Shown piece after piece: positions 1 to 4,531 of a stretch of 5,287 nucleotides of DNA (position 1 is the stretch's first letter; each line of letters begins with the position of its first letter). The stretch spans positions 1-5,287 of the forward strand of contig JAHKAF010000048.1 in the NCBI GenBank assembly GCA_018825865.1, written 5' to 3'. The notes under the pieces are model-generated. The model did no database searches. It was given only the letters and a program-made list of their open reading frames with translations, and was not told where the DNA came from. The position numbers were made by a program, and so were the translations under genes. The DNA is from Nanobdellota archaeon (GTDB lineage Archaea; Nanobdellota; Nanobdellia; Pacearchaeales; GW2011-AR1).

Positions 1-735
1 AAAGAATTTAAGGAATTTGAGAAGGAGAATGGAGATAATGATGTTGTGAAAGATAAAAGGAGACGAAGAGGTCCGCCGACAAGAGAGGAAGTTGTTGAAG
101 CATGGGAACCGAAGACAAAGTTGGGAAGAGATGTTAAGGATGGAAAGATTAAGAATATTGATGAGATTCTAGATAATAATCTGAAGATTCTCGAGGGAGA
201 GATTGTTGATTCTCTTGTTAATATTAAATCTGATTTGATTTTAATTGGACAGGCAAAAGGAAAGTTTGGCGGAGGAAAAAGGCGGGCATGGAGACAGACA
301 CAGAGAAAGACCAAGGAAGGAAATCGTCCGAGTTTTTCAACAATGGCTGTTATTGGCGACGAGAAAGGGCATATTGGTATTGGGGATGGGAAATCAAAGG
401 AAACTTTGCCAGCGAGGGACAAAGCAATGAGAAAAGCGAAGTTGAATATTATGAAAATCACGCGGGCTTGTGCAGGGTTTGATTGCGATTGTTCAGACTT
501 ACATACAGTTCCATTTAAAGTTACAGGAAAATCTGGAAGTGTTGAAGTGACTTTGGTTCCTGCACCTCAAGGAACCGGGTTAGTTGTGGCAAATGAATTG
601 AAAAAAGTTTTGGCACTCGCTGGAATTAAAGATGTTTATAGCAGGACAGCAGGAAGAAAAAGAACAACATTTAATCTGGTTAAGGCTTGTATGGATGCGC
701 TTAAAAAAACAAATGTGGGGGATGGCAGGAAATGA
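1..735 (+). CDS. rps5: Small ribosomal subunit protein uS5, archaeal type (5' end possibly outside window)
   Basis: uS5 is a small-subunit protein near the decoding site and mRNA entry. Counting from the GTG at 46, the conserved archaeal start of the fold (AWEPKTKLGR) lies at about residues 19-28. The double-stranded-RNA-binding-like S5 domain follows, and the C-terminal domain carries GKSGSVEVTLVPAPQGTGL, then LALAGIKDVYSRT. The cysteine cluster C142, C147, C149 before HTVPF matches the archaeal/eukaryotic uS5 pattern. A basic stretch around residues 68-95 (KGKFGGGKRR onward) enlarges the usual N-terminal domain. The start is uncertain: the frame is open to base 1 with charged residues (KEFKEFEKENGDNDV) and no ATG, and GTG 46 is the first possible start in the window. 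GGAG at 31-34 is 11 bases from that GTG, rather far. I therefore think the true start may lie upstream. The stop overlaps the next start as ATGA (732-735). Confidence 0.96.
   Translation, partial: KEFKEFEKENGDNDVVKDKRRRRGPPTREEVVEAWEPKTKLGRDVKDGKIKNIDEILDNNLKILEGEIVDSLVNIKSDLILIGQAKGKFGGGKRRAWRQTQRKTKEGNRPSFSTMAVIGDEKGHIGIGDGKSKETLPARDKAMRKAKLNIMKITRACAGFDCDCSDLHTVPFKVTGKSGSVEVTLVPAPQGTGLVVANELKKVLALAGIKDVYSRTAGRKRTTFNLVKACMDALKKTNVGDGRK
717..730 (+). promoter_or_regulatory. Shine-Dalgarno-like purine stretch before the 115-aa gene
   Basis: GGGGGA at 717-722 lies 9 bases before the ATG at 732, and AGGA at 727-730 lies one base before it. The stretch is inside the last codons of uS5. With the ATGA overlap it suggests translational coupling of the 115-aa gene to uS5. 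In an arrangement without that gene, the same site would have served uL30. Confidence 0.45.
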
Positions 736-1079
736 AAGTTGGATACCACGATAATAATTTCCCAAGCGGGTTAACTCCTTTTATCTTAGAAGCTAGGCAA
801 AAAGGATTGGAACTTAAAAGAATTTATACACCTTCCCAAATAGAGAAGAATATTGAGGTATTAATTATAAACCCTTTATCTGGTGTAGAAAAAAGAGATT
901 ATTGGCAAGGAATAAGAGAGATGGTCAAAAAGACAGGAGAAAGAACTAGAGTTATATTAATCACCCCTTTTGATTACCAAAAAGAATTTGTGGAACAACA
1001 AATAGGAACTCCTGAAAACTTAGAATATTTAACATATCAGGGAACATATAAACTTAAAGATTTATTACCTAATAATTAA
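732..1079 (+). CDS. Unrecognised 115-aa soluble protein inserted between uS5 and uL30
   Basis: I do not recognise this protein. It is soluble, with no signal peptide or membrane segment. Its residue pattern suggests a compact alternating alpha/beta fold: a strand at 1-6, a helix at about 12-25, a strand at 27-32, a hydrophobic strand VLIINPLS at 43-50, a helix at about 57-68, a strand VILITPF at 74-80, a helix at 81-91 and a last strand near 97-102. This resembles flavodoxin or receiver-like proteins in layout only. The strand at 43-50 ends in Asn-Pro, not the phospho-acceptor Asp of a receiver, and no catalytic motif is visible. The gene starts inside the uS5 stop (ATGA) and ends one base before uL30, so it should be co-transcribed and coupled. 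Leu is TTA in 9 of 12 cases and Ile is ATA in 5 of 10, unlike uS5 (3 of 17 and 0 of 14). It looks real but acquired, or drawn from a different codon class. Confidence 0.85.
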   Translation: MKVGYHDNNFPSGLTPFILEARQKGLELKRIYTPSQIEKNIEVLIINPLSGVEKRDYWQGIREMVKKTGERTRVILITPFDYQKEFVEQQIGTPENLEYLTYQGTYKLKDLLPNN

Positions 1080-1080
1080 A

Positions 1081-1446
1081 ATGAAATTAGCACTAATTAG
1101 AATAAAAGGGCAAGTAGGATTGGATAAAGATATAGTTGAAACTTTGCACAGGTTGAGACTTAGGAGAAAGTATATTTGTGTTGTGCTTGAAAATCCTTCA
1201 AAGGAGCAGTTAGGAATGGTGAAGAAGGTTACAGACTTTATTGCGTTTGGTGAAATCAGCGACGATGTTTACAAAGAATTAGTTAAGAAAAGAGGGCAGA
1301 AAGATTCAAAGGGAAACCTCAAACCTTTTTTCAGGATGCACCCTCCAAGAAAAGGAATTGAAAGTAAAAAACACTTTGGAGTTGACAAAGGAGTTTTGGG
1401 GAATCATAAAAATCAAATAAATAAATTGATTGAGAGGATGTTGTAA
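1081..1446 (+). CDS. rpl30: Large ribosomal subunit protein uL30, shortened archaeal form
   Basis: uL30 is a large-subunit ribosomal protein. The ferredoxin-like core is clear: the first strand LALIRIKGQVG (3-13), the helix DIVETLHRLRLRRKYICVVL (17-36, the usual archaeal LRL-RK motif), LGMVKKVTDFIAFGEI (44-59) and the C-terminal archaeal/eukaryotic signature FFRMHPPRKGIE (83-94), ending in INKLIERML. At 121 aa it is about 30 residues shorter than typical archaeal uL30 (around 150-155). The missing part is the helical segment normally between the KKRG motif (here 69-72) and the LKPFFRMHPPRKG motif; only a short KDSKGN linker remains. The ATG follows the previous stop by one base and no Shine-Dalgarno is visible, so expression probably relies on coupling. 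Its first 20 codons contain several TTA/CTA/ATA/GTA codons, more like the upstream 115-aa gene than the rest of uL30. Confidence 0.96.
   Translation: MKLALIRIKGQVGLDKDIVETLHRLRLRRKYICVVLENPSKEQLGMVKKVTDFIAFGEISDDVYKELVKKRGQKDSKGNLKPFFRMHPPRKGIESKKHFGVDKGVLGNHKNQINKLIERML
1432..1438 (+). promoter_or_regulatory. Shine-Dalgarno-like site deciding the start of the 73-aa gene
   Basis: GAGAGGA lies within the conserved C-terminal IERML codons of uL30 and ends 9 bases before the ATG at 1448. This supports ATG 1448 over a TTG at 1430 that would overlap uL30 by 17 bases. Confidence 0.5.
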
Positions 1447-1447
1447 G

Positions 1448-1669
1448 ATGGGAAAACAAAATCTTGGAAAAAAAGTAATGATTGAATTACAAATGGTAGG
1501 AGAAAAAGGGATAATCCCTTCTGAATTTGAAGAGAAAAATTATCTTACACCATGGGGAATTGTGACAAAACAAATCTTAAAATGGGAGGAGCAAGGAAAG
1601 GTTACTTGTATAAAAAGGGATGTAACTCCTTATATTAGTACATATACTTTAACTAAACATATTCAATAG
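1448..1669 (+). CDS. Unrecognised 73-aa protein, possible winged-helix fold, between uL30 and uL15
   Basis: I do not recognise the family. The 73 residues read as a possible small winged-helix domain: helix 1 at about 7-18 (GKKVMIELQMVG), a turn, helix 2 starting PSEFEEKNY (24-32), a recognition-like helix LTPWGIVTKQILKWEEQGKV (33-52), then a beta hairpin around TCIKRDVTPYISTYTLT (53-69) that could be the wing. This is inferred from residue pattern only, and RNA binding is as possible as DNA binding. ATG 1448 begins one base after the uL30 stop, and uL15 starts four bases after its TAG, so it lies in the ribosomal transcript. It is lysine-rich (12 Lys) and A-rich in base content. Leu codons are TTA or CTT only and Ile includes ATA (2 of 8), as in the 115-aa gene. 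A transcribed regulator or ribosome-associated factor is possible but unproven. Confidence 0.8.
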   Translation: MGKQNLGKKVMIELQMVGEKGIIPSEFEEKNYLTPWGIVTKQILKWEEQGKVTCIKRDVTPYISTYTLTKHIQ

Positions 1670-1673
1670 AAAA

Positions 1674-2258
1674 ATGCCAATAAAAACACACAAACGAACA
1701 AAATCATCGAGGATGCATGGAAGGAAAATGGGAACTCATGGAGGCGGAGCCAGGAAAAAGCGAAAGGGTTCTGAGCATAGAGGAGGAAAAGGAATGTCAG
1801 GAAGCGGAAAAAGGGCGGACCATAAGAAGACACTTATTACAAAACTTTACGGACATAATTATTTTGGAAAGCAGGGAGTTACAAGTAGAAAGACAGCGAG
1901 GGACACAAGGCAAAGAATTAATCTTCATCAGATTGAAATGAATCTTGAAAAGTATGGGCACCAAGGGCGTACCCCGAAAGATTTTGACAAAAAATCTTTA
2001 CAAGGGGCAAAGAAAGTTGGAGAGGCTTGGATAATTAATTTGAAGAAGTATAAGATTCTTGGAACTGGCGACGTCAAGAATAAACTAATTATAACAGCTA
2101 AGGAAGCTTCAGCGTCGGCAATTGAAAAAGTTAAGGCAAAGGGTGGTGAGATAATTTTGTTGGCGAGGAAGAAGATTAAGAAAATTGGGGAAGATTCTAA
2201 AAATTTGGGTGAAGGGGCAAAAGAAAAAGAGGGTGTTGTTGAGGGAAAGAAAAAATAG
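1674..2258 (+). CDS. rpl15: Large ribosomal subunit protein uL15, archaeal type with C-terminal tail
   Basis: uL15 is an assembly protein of the large subunit that threads a basic extension into 23S rRNA. The Gly/Arg/Lys-rich N-terminal extension is unmistakable: RMHGRKMGTHGGGARKKRKG (13-32), then SEHRGGKGMSGSGKRADHKK (33-52), the archaeal/eukaryotic uL15 signature. YFGKQGV (63-69) and the C-terminal core KILGTGDVKNKLIITAKEAS (127-146) followed by KAKGGEIILL (154-163) complete the family pattern. Length is 194 aa, longer than most archaeal uL15 (about 140-165). The surplus is a charged tail from about 172 (EDSKNLGEGAKEKEG and a Lys-rich end) that is probably disordered. No Shine-Dalgarno precedes ATG 1674, and the four-base gap after the 73-aa gene suggests re-initiation. 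It is the last ribosomal gene in the window, followed by a 180-base spacer. Confidence 0.97.
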   Translation: MPIKTHKRTKSSRMHGRKMGTHGGGARKKRKGSEHRGGKGMSGSGKRADHKKTLITKLYGHNYFGKQGVTSRKTARDTRQRINLHQIEMNLEKYGHQGRTPKDFDKKSLQGAKKVGEAWIINLKKYKILGTGDVKNKLIITAKEASASAIEKVKAKGGEIILLARKKIKKIGEDSKNLGEGAKEKEGVVEGKKK

Positions 2259-2311
2259 CTTCACTTTGTTCGGATATAAAAATTATTAATTCCATAGCTT
2301 CGCATTACAGG

Positions 2312-2341
2312 TTGAGAAACTCAAAGAGATTATTCTTTATT
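2312..2341 (+). terminator. Possible terminator of the ribosomal operon
   Basis: TTGAG (2312-2316), a three-base loop AAA, and CTCAA (2320-2324) form a short hairpin, followed by a T-rich run TTATTCTTTATT (2330-2341). It sits 54 bases after the uL15 stop and before the separate secY promoter, a sensible place for transcription to end. The stem is only 5 bp, so this is weak; archaeal termination needs mainly the T-rich stretch. Confidence 0.3.
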
Positions 2342-2374
2342 AACTAATTCTCATCTCGAGCAGAAGGCGAGTAT

Positions 2375-2393
2375 TTGGTTGAGTCCCAACCAA
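2375..2393 (+). repeat. Perfect inverted repeat directly upstream of the secY TATA box
   Basis: TTGGTTG (2375-2381) and CAACCAA (2387-2393) are perfect reverse complements around the five-base spacer AGTCC. The repeat ends about 10 bases before the TATA core, a position where archaeal activators or repressors often bind near the BRE. It could be an operator or an RNA hairpin of a longer transcript from upstream. An inverted repeat with the same spacer length sits at a comparable place before the EMC3-like gene (4485-4499). Confidence 0.45.
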
Positions 2394-2401
2394 TCCCAAA
2401 A

Positions 2402-2410
2402 CTTAAAAAC
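2402..2410 (+). promoter_or_regulatory. secY promoter (archaeal TATA box, short leader)
   Basis: CTTAAAAAC at 2402-2410 is an archaeal-type TATA box centred about 33 bases before the secY ATG. With initiation about 26 bases downstream the leader would be roughly 6 bases, and no Shine-Dalgarno precedes the ATG, which fits a nearly leaderless mRNA. It shares TTAAAAAC with the box before the EMC3-like gene. A TATATAAA directly before the ATG is too close to act for this start. Confidence 0.55.
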
Positions 2411-2438
2411 CAATTTCAATAATTAATAACTATATAAA

Positions 2439-3890
2439 ATGGATTTCAGAAAGATATTTGATTACATTCCAGAGGTTGTGAAACCTGAGGAGAAGAAACT
2501 TGATTTTAACACGAAGTTGAAGTGGACACTAATTGTTCTTGGGGGATTTTTTGTTCTTGCGAATATCACTCTTTATGGTTTATCAGTAAATGCACTGGAA
2601 CGGTTTGAGTTTTTGGCGACTATTCTTGCTGCAGATTTTGGTTCGATTATAACCCTTGGTATTGGTCCAATTGTAATGGCGTCGATTATTTTACAGTTGC
2701 TCTCTGGTGCAGGAATTATTAATATTGACCAAACAACTACTGAAGGAAAGAGATTTTTTATGGGAGTTCAGAAACTTCTTGTTTTCTTTTTTATAATTTT
2801 TGAGGCTTCAGTTTATGTTCTTATGAAAGGTCTTCAGGCAGAGCCGGTTCTTGGAGGATTTGGTCCGTTGATTTTAATTTTGCAACTTATCCTCGGAGGA
2901 ACAGCAATTTATTACATGGATGAGGTTTGTAACAAATGGGGTTTTGGTTCTGGTGTTAGTTTGTTTATTGCTGCAGGAGTGAGCAGACAATTGTTCACAA
3001 CAGCTTTCCAGTTCATAAATCAGCAGGGAAGGAATTGTCTTCTTGATTTCGGAAATGTTGCTTGTTCAGGAAAGGTGCTTGTTTTATTACAGTCAGTTAT
3101 TAACAGGTATCCAATAGAATTCACTTCAGCGATTGGGGCGATTTTAGCGACGATAATTATATTTTTAGTTGTTGTGTGGGCACAATCTTTGAAAGTAGAA
3201 ATTCCTTTGTCTTTCGGAAGAATTAGAGGTTATGGTGTCAAATGGCCTTTATCTTTTTTCTATGCCTCAGTTATCCCTGTTATCTTGACTGCTGCACTGA
3301 TTGCAAATATACAACTCTTTGGAGGGATTATTGAGAATGCTGCTGCACCCTGTTTTATCGAAGAGGGTATATGTGAGGGGATAGCTAATTTTGCGTCTCA
3401 TTTTACTTTCTTAGGACATTTTGTCAACGGACAACCAGTTTCAGGACTTGCCTTCTGGCTTGGTTCTACGAATTTACTTGAACTCTTTATCCGCGGAGGT
3501 TTTCTATGGACTTATCTTATTCAAGGGATTACTCATATTTTGTTTTTTGTTATTTTCTGTTCAATCTTTTCTATATTCTGGGTTAAAACTTCAGGGATGG
3601 ATTCTCATGCTCAAGCAAGGAATATTTCTGCATCAGGATTGCAGGTTGCTGGTTTTAGACAGGACATTAGAATTTTGGAGAGCATACTTGATAGATATAT
3701 ATTACCTTTGACTGTGATGGGAGGTATTGCCATCGGGCTCTTAGCATCTGTGACAGATCTGCTTGGAGCAATGGTTGGTGGGACTTCGATTCTGTTGGTT
3801 ATTATGATTATGTTCCAGTTTTACCAAAGTATTGCACAACAACACTCAGTTGATATGAATCCTGCGATGCGGAAGTTTATGGGTGGATGA
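2439..3890 (+). CDS. secY: Preprotein translocase subunit SecY (Sec61 alpha)
   Basis: SecY is the pore subunit of the Sec translocon, exporting unfolded proteins and opening sideways for membrane proteins. At 483 aa it has the archaeal length. About ten membrane segments are visible: near 29-48, 74-92, 112-132, 141-160, 170-190, 229-250, 270-295, 355-380, 420-440 and 444-464. Family signatures are present: GIGPIVMASIILQLLSGAG (74-92) after the plug region, DEVCNKWGFGSGVSLFIAAG near 161-180, the cytosolic loop KVEIPLSFGRIRGYGVKWPL near 251-270 that meets the ribosome, and the loop FRQDIRILESILDRYILP near 406 onward leading into TM9. Two extracytoplasmic loops carry cysteine pairs (C200/C209 and C305/C312), which is unusual. 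Its own promoter lies just upstream. Codons are T- or G-ending like the ribosomal genes. The stop TGA (3888-3890) abuts the stop of the convergent gene. Confidence 0.98.
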   Translation: MDFRKIFDYIPEVVKPEEKKLDFNTKLKWTLIVLGGFFVLANITLYGLSVNALERFEFLATILAADFGSIITLGIGPIVMASIILQLLSGAGIINIDQTTTEGKRFFMGVQKLLVFFFIIFEASVYVLMKGLQAEPVLGGFGPLILILQLILGGTAIYYMDEVCNKWGFGSGVSLFIAAGVSRQLFTTAFQFINQQGRNCLLDFGNVACSGKVLVLLQSVINRYPIEFTSAIGAILATIIIFLVVVWAQSLKVEIPLSFGRIRGYGVKWPLSFFYASVIPVILTAALIANIQLFGGIIENAAAPCFIEEGICEGIANFASHFTFLGHFVNGQPVSGLAFWLGSTNLLELFIRGGFLWTYLIQGITHILFFVIFCSIFSIFWVKTSGMDSHAQARNISASGLQVAGFRQDIRILESILDRYILPLTVMGGIAIGLLASVTDLLGAMVGGTSILLVIMIMFQFYQSIAQQHSVDMNPAMRKFMGG

Positions 3891-4250
3891 TTAATAAGAA
3901 ATACAAAGGTTTCTTTTACTAATCTGTTTTAATCTTACTTTATACATTGCAGCATCTTCACTTATAAAGTCAGAAACTTCTGGTTCTATTAATTCCATTG
4001 TATCTAGATTATAATTTGTAAAAGGGTAAATTAAAGATTCTACTCTTTTGTTTTTAGGATTAAATCTCATTGCTCTAAAACTATCTAAATCTTTTCCAAC
4101 TATTAAATTTTCTTCAAGTCCTCCATCTGGATTTTCCAAAAGTAAAGCTCTCCCAGTAGGAATACTATTTAGATTAGTTTTCAAATCCTCTCCTTGTCTA
4201 ATTTGGACTTCATCATCTTTAGTTCCTGTTATTACTTTCATTATCCTCAT
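3891..4250 (-). CDS. Unrecognised 119-aa protein convergent with secY
   Basis: I do not recognise this protein. It is soluble, mixed charge, without signal peptide, membrane segment or clear catalytic motif. The residue pattern suggests an alpha/beta or beta-rich fold: MKVITGTKDDEVQIRQGEDL (4-23), RALLLENPDGG (34-44), LIVGKDLDSFRAMRFNPKNK (49-68), SLIYPFTNYNLDTMELIEPE (72-91), and a C-terminal helix or strand AAMYKVRLKQISKRN (100-114). The balanced composition and the steady A/T-ending codon use (Leu TTA 6 of 13, Ile ATA 5 of 10) argue for real coding; the forward-strand frame over it is low-complexity and reads as a shadow. An alternative ATG three codons in (4241) has GAGG just before it. 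Its stop codon directly touches the secY stop, so the two messages converge and may overlap in their 3' ends. A TATA box at 4295-4304 is placed well for it. Confidence 0.75.
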   Translation of the reverse strand: MRIMKVITGTKDDEVQIRQGEDLKTNLNSIPTGRALLLENPDGGLEENLIVGKDLDSFRAMRFNPKNKRVESLIYPFTNYNLDTMELIEPEVSDFISEDAAMYKVRLKQISKRNLCISY

Positions 4251-4256
4251 ATCTCA

Positions 4257-4426
4257 ACTTAATAAACATCTTTTTAACAATTTCTCTTCTTGAAGATATA
4301 TATCAAACTCTGCAGGATAATGCTCCTCGTAAACTCGTCGTATTTGTTGTTCCGAAATCTGCTTCGCTTGATTTCTCCGCTAAAAAAGTAATTAGTAATT
4401 TAACAAATTCTTATGAGGTTTCTTAA
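4257..4426. pseudogene. Possible decayed coding remnant in the spacer, strand unclear
   Basis: No intact gene with a start codon is visible here, yet both strands stay open with protein-like readings. Forward, a frame open from 4223 to TAA 4424-4426 has no ATG, GTG or TTG; its latter part reads DNAPRKLVVFVVPKSASLDF and ends in SYEVS, with T-ending codons like the ribosomal genes. Reverse, 41 codons between TAG (4380-4382) and TGA (4254-4256) read as an amphipathic segment including ISEQQIRRVYEEHYPAEFDI. That frame is the one used by the 119-aa gene, separated from its ATG by a TGA and one codon. At most one strand is likely genuine. It may be a truncated gene or chance. Confidence 0.25.
4295..4304 (-). 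promoter_or_regulatory. Probable TATA box of the 119-aa reverse gene
   Basis: GATATATATC is centred about 50 bases upstream of the reverse-strand ATG at 4250. Initiation about 26 bases downstream would give a leader of roughly 22 bases. The element is a perfect palindrome, so it could also fire rightwards, though no gene begins at the right distance on that side. Confidence 0.4.
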
Positions 4427-4484
4427 CAAAGTTTGGAACTGGGCAACTAATAAGCGAACGAAGCAAGCCTAGTACTGGTGGGGG

Positions 4485-4499
4485 TGGGACGAAATCCCA
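4485..4499 (+). repeat. Inverted repeat upstream of the EMC3-like gene's TATA box
   Basis: TGGGA (4485-4489) and TCCCA (4495-4499) pair around the five-base spacer CGAAA and end four bases before the TATA core. The preceding bases are G-rich (GGTGGGGG at 4477-4484). Spacer length and position match the repeat before secY, although the arm sequences differ. Confidence 0.35.
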
Positions 4500-4502
4500 A
4501 TC

Positions 4503-4511
4503 TTTAAAAAC
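4503..4511 (+). promoter_or_regulatory. Promoter of the EMC3-like gene (TATA box, leaderless distance)
   Basis: TTTAAAAAC at 4503-4511 is centred about 25 bases before the ATG at 4532, so transcription would start at or next to the start codon. No Shine-Dalgarno lies before the ATG, which agrees with a leaderless message. Confidence 0.6.
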
Positions 4512-4531
4512 TGGATTCTATTAATTTCATT

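Noticed and set aside
580..765. Reverse open frame of 61 codons across the uS5 end
   Set aside because: Antisense of uS5; Cys/Phe/Ser-rich and without its own start signals.
1430..1447. TTG start at 1430 for the 73-aa gene, adding six residues
   Set aside because: It would overlap uL30 by 17 bases and put the purine site inside the coding part; ATG 1448 has GAGAGGA nine bases before it.
1717..1941. Forward open frame of 74 codons within uL15
   Set aside because: It is the +1 shadow of the uL15 Gly/Lys/Arg-rich segment, and uL15 is certain from its signature motifs.
2301..2345. 14-codon reverse frame starting ATG CGA AGC in the uL15-secY spacer
   Set aside because: Very short, no ribosome-binding site and no recognisable peptide.
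3421..3711. Forward open frame of 96 codons within secY
   Set aside because: Out-of-frame shadow of the helix 8-9 region of SecY, with no independent evidence.
4048..4293. Forward open frame of 81 codons over the reverse 119-aa gene
   Set aside because: Its Ser/Phe/Leu-rich low-complexity reading is typical of the antisense of an A-rich gene; the reverse strand has the balanced composition and promoter.
4254..4382. Recoding of TGA or TAG (selenocysteine or pyrrolysine) to extend the 119-aa protein
   Set aside because: No recoding element is visible, and a remnant or chance open frame is the simpler reading.
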